From NCBI RefSeq assembly GCF_002215035.1, contig NZ_NKFP01000005.1:1-54047 (forward strand): 54,047 nt of DNA. The letters run 5' to 3'. A model generated the notes under the pieces. That model was not told where the DNA came from and did no database searches. It saw only the letters and a program-made list of their open reading frames with translations. Within the stretch, counting starts at the first letter, position 1. Every line of letters begins with the position of its first letter. Made by a program: the position numbers and the translations under genes. Source of the DNA: Leptolyngbya ohadii IS1 (GTDB taxonomy: Bacteria; Cyanobacteriota; Cyanobacteriia; Elainellales; Elainellaceae). Positions 23,386-33,200 of this stretch are shown piece after piece.

Positions 23386-24090
23386 GTGAAAATCAACCGC
23401 CATGACCAAGCCAAGATCTTGTTAGTGCAGGAGATCGCTTGGTTGTTTGATGGCAAAGTGGAGTTGGTTTCAGATTTGAAGCTGTTTCAGTTGCTGGTCT
23501 TGCTTGGAAAGATGCAAGGGATGGAGGCGGGAGCTTCGCTGTTGCCAAAGGCAATCGCCTCCCTGTCGTTGCTCTCTTATATAGAAGGCTTGCCGACTGA
23601 GCGCGACCGGGCGTTGTTTGGGATCTGCCTCTACACGACTGCGCGGGTTAATGAGGCATGTTCGTTGCATACCGCTGATGTGTATGGGACAGATGGGCGG
23701 GTGCGCGATCGCATCACCTTTCGGCGAGCAACGACGAAGGGAAAGCAGGAAACGCGATCCGTTCCGGTGTCGCCGGAGTTGAGGGAATTGTTGACGGGGT
23801 ATCGCAGCGATCACCCCTATTTGTTTCCAGGACGCTGGGGTAGAGGACACATCTGCCCGGAGTCTGCCGATGCCATTTTATGGGCAGCCTTTAAGCGGTT
23901 GGGGATTGAGGGAGCTAGCACTCACAGCTTCCGTCGCACAGCAATCACCTGGATGCACAATGAGCGCGTGCCGATCAAGCATATTCAGTCGATCTCTGGG
24001 CACAAGAGCCTGTCGGCGTTGCAGCGGTATATCGATGTGACTGAGAAGGATAAGGAAATGGCGATCGTAACCCTGAGCTTTCGATCGTAA
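23386..24090 (+). CDS. Tyrosine recombinase / integrase
   Basis: A GTG at 23386 gives 234 residues; internal ATGs near 23511 would shorten the N-terminus. The active site is complete: R87 (TTARVNEA), H180 and R183 (STHSFRRT), H206 (SGHKS) and Y215 (QRYIDV). A helical N-terminus of about 70 residues may be a reduced core-binding domain. It is divergent from the 181-residue recombinase and only distantly similar to it, apart from the shared THSFRR box. Two recombinases beside a defence island and a signalling block suggest an integration hot spot or plasmid resolution functions. Confidence 0.85.
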   Translation: MKINRHDQAKILLVQEIAWLFDGKVELVSDLKLFQLLVLLGKMQGMEAGASLLPKAIASLSLLSYIEGLPTERDRALFGICLYTTARVNEACSLHTADVYGTDGRVRDRITFRRATTKGKQETRSVPVSPELRELLTGYRSDHPYLFPGRWGRGHICPESADAILWAAFKRLGIEGASTHSFRRTAITWMHNERVPIKHIQSISGHKSLSALQRYIDVTEKDKEMAIVTLSFRS

Positions 24091-24230
24091 AACCTGTTCC
24101 TGTTGCTGCGTATTCATTTAATTGAATTGAGGTGCGGGAAAGGTAACTGTCTTGTTGAGGTAAACTCAACCCAGCGTGACATAAATCTGCCTATACTTTC
24201 ACTTAGGTAAGGGAGTAGAAGGGAGATCTG

Positions 24231-25352
24231 ATGGTACATCCAGCGTCTGAGCGTCTTCAGCAGAATGCAGAGCGAATCATGCAATTGTGGGAGGAGCGGG
24301 CACGAGAAGAGATCAGTGCCTCCCTGCATCATGACTCACTGATCTTGCAAAACTCACTACCGGAGTACCTCAACTTTCTCGTCACTGAACTGTCAACCAC
24401 CATCGATCGCACATCTGCCCGAATCGACGCTGATAAAGTGGAGAGCGATCGTATTGGCAGAAAGCATGGACGCGAACGCGCAGGGTATGCTGATTACTCG
24501 ATTACTCAACTGATCTTTGAGTATCACATTCTCCGCCAAGTGGTCTTTCAGGTGCTAGAGGAAGAAGCGCCACTAACCCCACGGGAACGAGACATTATCA
24601 TCAGTTCCATTGAGCAAGCTGTCAATGATGCGGCGACGCAATTCTCAGAAACGCTGAGCGAGATTCAAGAGTTGTTTATGGTAACACTCACCCACGATCT
24701 GAAGAATCCACTGAATGTCGTGAGGATGGGCACACAACTGGTTCTACGTCGATTTGAACGAGGGGATACTCATTTTGATGTCACCGCCCGAATGATCGGT
24801 GCGCTCGATCGCCTCGATGTGATGATTCAAAACTTGCTCGATGCAAGTCGGTTACGAGCGGGGCAAAGCTTGAATCTCACGTTCGTGAATTGCGATTTAG
24901 AGCAGCTAATTCAGGAAGTTATAGAGGATTTGAACTTCGCTTATGAAGACCGCTTCGTGCTGCTTTCCGATGGTGCAATTGAAACCTGTTGCAGCCGCAA
25001 AGAACTACGGCGGGTGATTGAAAACATTGCCACGAATGCGGTGAAATATGGTGCTCCACATACACCAATTACCCTCACACTTCGACATAATGCCACATCA
25101 ATCCATATCACTATCCACAATGAAGGTCAGCCAATTTCCCCAGAAGCGCAAGCGATTCTCTTTCAACAATTTCGTCGGACTAAAACTGCTGGAGAGCAAA
25201 AGGGGTGGGGCTTAGGCTTATTCTTAGCGAAGAGCTTAGTTGAAGCGCATCAAGGAACCATAGAGGTTGAAAGTGCAGAAGATAAGGGGACAAGCTTCAT
25301 CATCAAGTTGCCAATACTATCGGCTGAGACAACTCAGCCTCAGCAGAATTAG
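24231..25352 (+). CDS. Cytosolic sensor histidine kinase with RsbRD-like N-terminal domain
   Basis: The product is 373 residues, with the ribosome site AAGGGAG 7 nt before the ATG and a TATACT box near 24192. Residues 5-140 are all helical (LQQNAERIMQLWEERAREEI, YSITQLIFEYHILRQVVFQV), as in RsbRD/globin-like sensor domains. The HisKA box LTHDLKNPLNVVRMG has H155. The HATPase has NIATNAVKYG (N box) and GWGLGLFLAK (G box). No membrane span is present. It should autophosphorylate and pass phosphate to a response regulator not encoded beside it, unless the receiver proteins of the downstream kinases serve. Confidence 0.9.
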   Translation: MVHPASERLQQNAERIMQLWEERAREEISASLHHDSLILQNSLPEYLNFLVTELSTTIDRTSARIDADKVESDRIGRKHGRERAGYADYSITQLIFEYHILRQVVFQVLEEEAPLTPRERDIIISSIEQAVNDAATQFSETLSEIQELFMVTLTHDLKNPLNVVRMGTQLVLRRFERGDTHFDVTARMIGALDRLDVMIQNLLDASRLRAGQSLNLTFVNCDLEQLIQEVIEDLNFAYEDRFVLLSDGAIETCCSRKELRRVIENIATNAVKYGAPHTPITLTLRHNATSIHITIHNEGQPISPEAQAILFQQFRRTKTAGEQKGWGLGLFLAKSLVEAHQGTIEVESAEDKGTSFIIKLPILSAETTQPQQN

Positions 25353-25662
25353 ATGCATGAATAGTTGAAGTAATTTCTTCCGGGTCGAAGTGTTTGGGCA
25401 AGAATCGACCACACCTGGCTTCCAACACTTTGCTTGCGGTGACTTTTCGCGTGTAAGAAATAATAGCGATCTCAGAAATGTGAGCGAACTTCCTGATTCT
25501 GCCTGACAAATTTTTTGGATCAACCAGTCGCTATTACGGTCAGACGGCTTGATGTTGAAAAGCAGAATGTCTGGATAAAAGTGCAGAGCGAACTACCAAC
25601 AAAATCTTTGCGCCTTGCGGTAGACAACCGATCGCCATACCACGTGGTATGTCTAACTTAAA
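25353..25662. other. 310-bp gap with a 16-bp palindrome
   Basis: No convincing gene is seen. The notable element is a perfect palindrome CATACCACGTGGTATG at 25636-25651, with outer TAGAC and GTCTA at 25621-25625 and 25651-25655, ending 11 bp before the ATG at 25663. It is a likely operator for the XRE regulator that follows. A minus-strand frame at 25303-25509 has no ribosome site or family pattern and was rejected. Confidence 0.55.
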
Positions 25663-25914
25663 ATGCCAACACTGTACCCCATGCCTGAAATTAGCCATCC
25701 TCAGTTAGCCAATCTTGTACGGGAAACGCGGCAGCGTTTGGAACTCTCACAGGCAAAATTTGCTACGAAGTTAGGGGTTTCATTTCAAAGCATCAACCGT
25801 TGGGAGAATGGGCGGACAAAGCCTTTACCGATCGCACTGAAGCAGATTGAGTACCTATTGCATCAGATGGGCGAGGCGGGTCAGGATTTGCTGGTTAAGT
25901 ACTTCTCAGAGTGA
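25663..25914 (+). CDS. XRE-type helix-turn-helix regulator
   Basis: The product is 83 residues (77 if the internal ATG at 25681 is used). The helix-turn-helix is plain: LVRETRQRLELSQAKFATKL, GVSFQSINRWENGRTKP, then LPIALKQIEYLLHQMG. It is a small Cro/C1-type repressor. It starts 11 bp after a 16-bp palindrome, which suggests autoregulation, and ends 12 bp before the ATG of the large hybrid kinase, which it probably precedes in one transcript. Confidence 0.9.
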   Translation: MPTLYPMPEISHPQLANLVRETRQRLELSQAKFATKLGVSFQSINRWENGRTKPLPIALKQIEYLLHQMGEAGQDLLVKYFSE

Positions 25915-25926
25915 GATGGGGACCCT

Positions 25927-28900
25927 ATGACCGATCATCTCCGCCGCTCTATTTCCTCAGGGAATGGTTTATCTCAAAATATGCCTCAGGGTATGGCTGA
26001 AGCCCCCGACCCAACAACCGCAAACGGAGCAGATTCTTCAGATCGGCAGCCTGATTTAGCCCTAGACAGCCAGGCGCTGCAAATCCTCGACAGCAGCGAT
26101 GACTGTATCAAAGTGTTGGATTTGGAGGGGCGAATCCTGTTTATGAGTCGGGGAGGGCAGTTATTGCTGGGCATTGAGGACATAACCCCCTTCCTCAACA
26201 CCTCCTGGATAGAATTTTGGCAAGGAGAAGATCGGCAAGCGGCAGTTGAGGCGATCGCCCAAGCCAGAGCTGGTGAAGTTTGCACGTTTCAAGGCTATTG
26301 CCCGACATCTGGTGGTGAACCCAAGTGGTGGGATAGCAAAGTCAGCCCCATCCGGGGAATCAATGGGCAGGTTGAGCGGCTACTGTGCATCTCGCGTGAC
26401 ATCACAGAGCGCAGGCAAATTGAAGATGACCGCAAACAAGCAGAAGAGCGGTATCAAACCATTATTAATCAAGCTGTGACAGGCGTTGCCTGCACCGATC
26501 TCGATGGCAACCTGACGTTGGTGAATCAGACGTATTGCGATATCACGGGCTACTCAGCCGATGAACTGAGGCAGCGACGAATGCAGGACATGACCCATCC
26601 TGAAGACTTGCCGCGTAATGTTGAACTGTTTTATCGGATGCGGACTGAAGGTACACCATTTGAAATTGAGAAGCGCTATATCCGCAAGGATGGCTCGATC
26701 GTCTGGGTTAACAACAGTGTATCGGTGATCCGCGATCGCGATGGCAATCCTCAATCAGCAGTCGCGATCGTGTTAGATATTACCAATCGCAAACGCGCTG
26801 AGGAAACGTTGCGCGAAAGCGAGGAACAGCAGGCGTTTTTGCTCAAGTTCTCCGATGCGCTACGGGCAGAACCTGATGCAGATGCCGTCGCGAATCGTGC
26901 GCTCCGGATGCTCTCTGAGCAGATGCACCTCGATCGCTGTTACATCGGCGTTTATCGGCTCGCGGATGACCGTGGCGACTTCACCCATCAGGTGGGAAAT
27001 GACCGAGTGCCGCCACTGCCCGACGGAGTTCGCCTGTCGGATTTTCCTGAAGCCCTTAAGGTTGCATTTGCTCGGACCCTGGTGATCGACGACGTCGCGG
27101 AGATGGAAGGATTGTCCGACACGGACAGGCAAAACCTCGGTGCCCTCGGACTGCGGGCGCTCGTCGCTGCGACCCTGCGCGAGGGTGAAAACAATCCGCT
27201 CTGGGCGATTGTTGCTATCTCGGCAAGCCCCCGGTGCTGGGCGCGGGGCGAGGTCGCCTTGCTTGAAGAAGCCACCGAACGAACCTGGGTGGCGATGGAA
27301 CGTGCCCGCACCGAATCAGCGTTGCGCGCATCGGAAGCGAAGTATCGCTCGCTATTCACATCGATTGACGAAGGCTTTAACCTGCTGGAAATGATTCCTG
27401 ATGAGTCAGGTCATCCCACTGACTTTCGGATTGTGGAAACGAATCCAGCCTGGGAGCAACAAACCGGCTTAACCGATGCCACCGGCAAGACGCTGTTGGA
27501 AATCGCTCCCAATTTTGAGCAGCAGTGGCTTGAGTTCTACAGTGATGTCGTGATTTCTGGCAGAGGGCGGCGGACCGAATATTACACCGCATCTGTTGAC
27601 CGTTGGTTTACCGTCTATGCCTCCCGGATTGGCGCTGAAGGAAGCCATCAAGTTGCCGTGGTGTTCAACGACATCACTGATCGCAAACAGCGCGAATTGA
27701 GCACGGCTTTGCTCGACGAAATCGGCAAGGAGTTATCAGTGCTGTCCGCGCCGGACGAGATTATGCAAATGGTCGGCAAGCGCCTCTACGAATTTCTGGA
27801 ACTTTCGGGCTGTTATTTTGTTGACGTTGACGAAGCCAAAAATGAAGTCACCGTGCATTACGGCTGGGGAAGCGAACAATTGCCGAGCCTGATGCAAACG
27901 TTCAAACTCGAAGATTATTTGAGCGAAGATTTCATCCACACGATGCGGGCGGGAGAAGTGTTTCTGATGCGTGACACGGTGCAGGATGAGCGTGCGGAAG
28001 CGAAAAATTACGCCCGTCTGAACGTCGCAAGTTTCGTAACCGTTCCTTTCTTACGCAACGGGCGATACATCGGGCACATCGCCGTCACCAGCGAAAAGCC
28101 ACGCGATTGGCAGCCGCAGGAAATCGAGCTTTTGCGGGAAATTGCGAGCCGCATTTTCCCGCGCATCGAACGCGCCCGCGTCGAAGCAGCCCTGTGCGAA
28201 TCGGAGGAGAAATATCGATCGCTGTTTGAGTCGATGGATGAAGGGTTTTGCCTGATCGAAGTTTTGTTTGATGAGGGTGGGCAAGCGTTTGATTACCGCT
28301 TCCTGGAAGCCAATCCAGCTTTTGAGAAACATACTGGACTGGTGGATGCAATTGGCAAAACTATCCGTGAATTAGCACCGCAGCACGAGGCACACTGGTT
28401 TGAGATTTACGGCAGAATTGCGCGAACAGGAGTGCCAGAGCGGTTTGAAAACGCGGCTCAGGTACTGGGGCGGTTTTACGATGTTTACGCCTTCCGAACG
28501 GGTGAACCGCACGAGCATAAAGTAGCAGTTCTCTTCAACGACATTAGCGAACGCAAGCGCGTCGAAGACGAACGCAAACAAGCCGAAGCGGCGATCGCAG
28601 CCGACCTGAGAGATACCCAACTGTTGCGCGAATTGAGCGCACGACTGGCTACCGAAGAGAACATTCAGGCACTCTATCAAGAGATTATGGCAGCCGCGAT
28701 CGCCTTGACCCACGCCGATGCTGGAACGGTGCAAATTCTGGATGAAACGACGCAAGATTTGGTAATGATTGCCACCCAGAGCGTTGATCAGAAGATGGCT
28801 GAGCATTTCCATCGGGTCAAGGCTAGTTCTAATACGTCCTGCGGCATTGCTCTTAGGAGCGGCGTTCGCAGCTTTACTGATTTTGATGTCCCCGCAAGCG

Positions 28901-30282
28901 AAGACCCTGACGGATCGATGCGGCTCCACGTCGAAGGTGGGCTGCTCTCTGCCCAGTCCACCCCTCTGATCTCGCGATCGGGCAAGCCAATTGGGATGGT
29001 TTCTACCCACTGGCAAACTCGTCATCGACCCAGCGATCGCGAACTTCGGTTTCTTGATCTGCTGGCACGGCAAGCGGCTGACTTGATTGAGCAGCGGCAG
29101 GATGAAGCCCTACGGAAACAGCTTTTAGAACGCGAACAAGCTGCACGAGAAGAAGCCGAACGGGCTAACCGCATTAAAGACGAGTTTTTGGCGGTGCTAT
29201 CCCATGAATTGCGATCGCCGCTCAATCCCATCCTCGGTTGGTCTAAACTGCTCCAAGGCGGCAAATTAGACGAAACAAAGACGGCACAAGCGTTAGCCAC
29301 GATCGAACGCAATGCCAAACTGCAATCGGAATTAATTGAAGACCTGCTGGATGTATCGCGGATTCTACAGGGTAAATTGAGCCTCAATGTAGCCCCAGTG
29401 AATCTTGCCGCTACGATTAGAGGCGCGATAGAAACGGTACGACTGGCGGCAGAAGCCAAGTCCATTCAATTTGAAGCAACCCTTGCACCGGATGTCGGAC
29501 AGATTTGGGGTGATTCCACTCGATTACAACAAGTCGTTTGGAATCTTCTCTCCAATGCTGTGAAGTTTACATCCCCAGGCGGACAGGTCAACATCCGACT
29601 GGAACACGTTGACTCGTTTGCTCAAATCACGGTGAGTGATACAGGGCAAGGGATTGCGCCTGAATTTCTGCCCTATGTATTTGACTACTTCCGCCAGGCA
29701 GATGGGGCAACTACTCGCAAATTTGGTGGACTGGGATTAGGGCTAGCGATTGTGCGGCATTTGGTTGAACTGCATGGAGGAACGGTGAAAGCCGACAGCT
29801 TAGGAGAGAGGCAAGGAGCAACCTTTACTATTCGGCTCCCACTCTTGCACACTCCACTACCGGCGAATCAGGATGGGCGATCGCCTCAACAGTCTCTCGA
29901 CTTGAGTAACATCAAAATTCTAGTGGTGGATGATGAACCCGATACCCGAGACTTGGTGGCATTTGTTTTGGAGCAGCAAGGAGCACAGGTAACAGCCGCT
30001 ACATCTGCCCACGAAGCACTGCTTGTTTTACCTCAAGTCAAGCCCGATGTGCTGCTGAGCGACATCGGGATGCCAGAGATGGATGGGTATATGTTGATCC
30101 AACAGGTGAGAGCGTTAACCCCTGATCAGGGAGGACAGATTCCAGCGATCGCCTTCACCGCCTATGCTGGAGATACCAATCAACAACAAGTGATGGCCGC
30201 AGGCTTTCAAAAGTACATCTCGAAACCCATTGAACCAGAGGTATTGGTTCAGACAATTGTTCACTTAATTCATCCGAATTAG
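25927..30282 (+). CDS. Multi-sensor hybrid histidine kinase (PAS/GAF, HisKA, receiver)
   Basis: The product is 1451 residues. Domains in order: PAS at about 52-165 and 172-290, GAF 300-465, PAS 470-585, GAF 595-750, PAS 755-870, GAF 885-1050, HisKA with H1093 (LSHELRSPLNPI), HATPase around 1190-1300 (NLLSNAVKF, GLGLGLAIV), and a C-terminal receiver with D1379 (LLSDIGMPEMDG). No membrane span is seen, so it is probably a soluble redox, light or ligand sensor. No GAF cysteine pattern allows a safe phytochrome call. Its stop overlaps that of the convergent kinase at 30279 by 4 bp, and long parts of the two proteins are alike (VGNDRVPPLP and IGNDSVPPLP), which suggests domain duplication. Confidence 0.9.
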   Translation: MTDHLRRSISSGNGLSQNMPQGMAEAPDPTTANGADSSDRQPDLALDSQALQILDSSDDCIKVLDLEGRILFMSRGGQLLLGIEDITPFLNTSWIEFWQGEDRQAAVEAIAQARAGEVCTFQGYCPTSGGEPKWWDSKVSPIRGINGQVERLLCISRDITERRQIEDDRKQAEERYQTIINQAVTGVACTDLDGNLTLVNQTYCDITGYSADELRQRRMQDMTHPEDLPRNVELFYRMRTEGTPFEIEKRYIRKDGSIVWVNNSVSVIRDRDGNPQSAVAIVLDITNRKRAEETLRESEEQQAFLLKFSDALRAEPDADAVANRALRMLSEQMHLDRCYIGVYRLADDRGDFTHQVGNDRVPPLPDGVRLSDFPEALKVAFARTLVIDDVAEMEGLSDTDRQNLGALGLRALVAATLREGENNPLWAIVAISASPRCWARGEVALLEEATERTWVAMERARTESALRASEAKYRSLFTSIDEGFNLLEMIPDESGHPTDFRIVETNPAWEQQTGLTDATGKTLLEIAPNFEQQWLEFYSDVVISGRGRRTEYYTASVDRWFTVYASRIGAEGSHQVAVVFNDITDRKQRELSTALLDEIGKELSVLSAPDEIMQMVGKRLYEFLELSGCYFVDVDEAKNEVTVHYGWGSEQLPSLMQTFKLEDYLSEDFIHTMRAGEVFLMRDTVQDERAEAKNYARLNVASFVTVPFLRNGRYIGHIAVTSEKPRDWQPQEIELLREIASRIFPRIERARVEAALCESEEKYRSLFESMDEGFCLIEVLFDEGGQAFDYRFLEANPAFEKHTGLVDAIGKTIRELAPQHEAHWFEIYGRIARTGVPERFENAAQVLGRFYDVYAFRTGEPHEHKVAVLFNDISERKRVEDERKQAEAAIAADLRDTQLLRELSARLATEENIQALYQEIMAAAIALTHADAGTVQILDETTQDLVMIATQSVDQKMAEHFHRVKASSNTSCGIALRSGVRSFTDFDVPASEDPDGSMRLHVEGGLLSAQSTPLISRSGKPIGMVSTHWQTRHRPSDRELRFLDLLARQAADLIEQRQDEALRKQLLEREQAAREEAERANRIKDEFLAVLSHELRSPLNPILGWSKLLQGGKLDETKTAQALATIERNAKLQSELIEDLLDVSRILQGKLSLNVAPVNLAATIRGAIETVRLAAEAKSIQFEATLAPDVGQIWGDSTRLQQVVWNLLSNAVKFTSPGGQVNIRLEHVDSFAQITVSDTGQGIAPEFLPYVFDYFRQADGATTRKFGGLGLGLAIVRHLVELHGGTVKADSLGERQGATFTIRLPLLHTPLPANQDGRSPQQSLDLSNIKILVVDDEPDTRDLVAFVLEQQGAQVTAATSAHEALLVLPQVKPDVLLSDIGMPEMDGYMLIQQVRALTPDQGGQIPAIAFTAYAGDTNQQQVMAAGFQKYISKPIEPEVLVQTIVHLIHPN

Positions 30283-33200
30283 CTTTCACTGTTCTGTAGG
30301 AGCGGTAACCTGACGGTGAAGGTTGCCCCTTGTCCTTCTCCTGCACTATCAGCATGGATAGTCCCATCGTGGAGTTCGACAATGTGATGGGCGATCGCAA
30401 GTCCTAACCCCAATCCCTTCGCTGAATGCGCTTCTTCAGCTTGACGGAAGCGATCAAACACATGGGGCAGAAATTCAGCCGCAATCCCAATGCCTGTATC
30501 GGTAACTCGAATTTCGGCATAGGAATCGTCAGCAGAGTTGTCATTGTTCACGACTGATAGTTCAAGGGTGACGCTGCCAGATTCGGGTGTGAATTTGATG
30601 GCGTTGGTGAGGAGGTTGATCAGAACTTGACTGAGGCGATCGCCATCTCCCATCACGACAACGGGTTCCGTAACGGGTTCCTGCCAAGTCAGATTAATCC
30701 CTTTTTCTGCTGCGGATTGAGTGACTGTTGCGATCGCGGTTTCAATCACAGGCTGTAGTTCAATCGGTTGAGGATTCAGACGAAGTTTGCCTGCGGTAAT
30801 CCGTGATAGATCCAGCAGATCTTGAACCAGTTTGCCTTGCAGCGTGGCATTGCGCTCGATCGTGTCTAATGCTTTGTTCAGCATCACTGGGTTGGAAGGG
30901 CTACTTCGCAACATGCGCGTCCAGCCGAGAATGGACACTAGAGGAGTGTTCAGTTCATGGGAAACGACGGAGATAAATTCATCCCGGCTGCGAAGGGTGC
31001 TTCTGGCTTCTTGCAATGCCTCTCCGCGTAGCTGTGCCGTTTGGAGATGAGCTGTCACACGAGATATTAGTTCTTGCGCTGAGAAGGGTTTGATCAAATA
31101 GTCATCTGCGCCTGCTTCTAGTCCTTCGACGATCGCTTCTTCTCCGGCACGAGCTGAGAGCAGAATAATGGGAATTTCTCTGGTACGCGAATCTGCTCGC
31201 AACGCTTGGAGCAACTCAAACCCATCCAGTCCTGGCATCATCACATCGCTCACGATGAGATTGGGGACTTGTGCTTGAACTGCTGCCAGAGCCGCTGTTC
31301 CATCTGCAACGGCTTCGACTTGAACATGATCGCACAGGATACGGGTCAAATACTCCCTCATGTCGGCATTGTCATCGATGACAAGCACACGTGCTGAAGG
31401 GGGAGTAGGAAGTAGGGAGTAAGAAGTAGGGATAGATATTTCTTCCCCATTTCCCTCTGGCAACCATCGCTCTGCTTCTTCCACATAGGCAGTAGCCCCC
31501 ATTGCAGTAGATGCCAGGGTGCGAACGGCAGGGCGATCGCCTTCAAAGTGAAGGCGATCGCTGGGTAGATGGTCTGTCCCAAAGGGCAGGGCGATCGTAA
31601 AACAAGTGCCTTCTCCCACGGTGCTACTGACTTCAATGGTGCCGCCTTGTAGTCGAACCAGTTCATGTACCAAAGCAAGACCGATTCCTGATCCTTCATG
31701 GGTTCGTGCCTGGGTGCCTCGGACTTGATAGAACCGCTCAAATAGATGGGGTAGGTGTTCGGGGGCAATTCCGGCTCCCGTATCTTGAATTTGGAGAACG
31801 GCTTGATTGCGATCAGTCGAATGCAAACTGACTCTGATTTCGCCTTCAAAGGTGAACTTAAAAGCGTTAGAGAGCAAATTCAGAACAATCTTTTCCCACA
31901 TTTCCCGATCTACGAAAACGGGTTCGGGTAGGGGGGGACAATCAACAATTAACTGCAAACCTGCTCGTTCGATCGCAGACCGAAACACGCTGCTGAGTTC
32001 TGCGGTGAACGTTGCTAAGTCCGTGGGTTCATACACGGCTTCCATGCGTCCAGCCTCAATGCGGGAGAAGTCGAGCAGGGTGTTGACCAGTTTCAATAGG
32101 CGGAGGCTGTTACAGTGAACAAGTTCTAAGCGTTCTCGATGAACTGGGTCGAGGGGATGGGTGCGATCACTCAGGGCATCTTGCAACGGAGCCAATGATA
32201 GCGTTAGGGGTGTGCGGAATTCGTGGCTGACGTTGCTGAAGAAGAGGGTTTTGGCGCGATCGAGTTCTACCAGAGATTCGGCGCGTTGGCGTTCTTGTTC
32301 ACGGGCAGATTGTTCTCGCACTCGCTGAAGTTCCGCTTCACGCATGGCTGCTTCGGCTTTTGCGCGTTCGATCGCTGCCCAGATGCGTTCAGCCGCTTCC
32401 TCGACCAGAACTCGGTCATGTTCAGACCATGTGCGTGGGTTGCGATCGCCAACGTTCAGTGCCCAGATAGTATCGCGCGCTCCTTTGCGTAGTGGGCAGG
32501 TCAGTGCAGCCTGCATCCCCATTGCTGCAATTGATTGCTTGTCTGTTTCCGGCAGGCTGGAATCGTTCCAGAGATCGTGAATGATCAGCGGCTCGGTTTC
32601 CAGCCTGTGCATCACAATTGGAAAATCAGCGTAGCGATATTCCCCAGTCAGGTGCGGCAAATCGGGCGCGTGGCACTCAGGTCCAACCCAGCCCAGCCCT
32701 TGTGCCAGTGATAACCGGATGATGTGGCAGCGCTCCACCTCCATGTACTGAGCAAGCATTTGGGTAGCGAGTACGCCAACTGAGTCGGGATTGCTTTCGG
32801 CGCGCAAGGCATCGCTGAGCTTAAGCAGAAACGCTTGATGCTCTTCGGCGCGCTTGCGATCGGTGATATCTTGGAAAATTACGGCGACTCGACGGTTACT
32901 AGACTCCGCTGCCGCTTCGAGGCGAAAAACGAAGAAGTCATACCATCGCTGGAACGGTGTAGCATAGCGTTCGGTGCGTTCGCTGATGCCGCTTTGGGCG
33001 ACGCGATCATAAAGTTCCGCCCAATCCGTCTCCCAGTCCGGTGAAAGCTCACTCAGCCGTTGCTGGGTGAGATCGGGAACGCCAGTCAGTCGTGAAGCAG
33101 CGAGATTGGCTTCGAGATACAGAATATCAACGGGCTGCCCTGAGTCATCGTAAATCACTTCAGCAATGGCAAAGCCTTCATCGATTGTGTCGAACAGCGA

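Noticed and set aside
25303-25509. Possible 68-residue minus-strand gene
   Set aside because: It overlaps the kinase 3' end, lacks a ribosome site and a recognised family; might be a remnant but cannot be supported.
28372-29073. 233-residue minus frame inside the 1451-residue kinase
   Set aside because: It is antisense to GAF and HisKA coding and has no family pattern.
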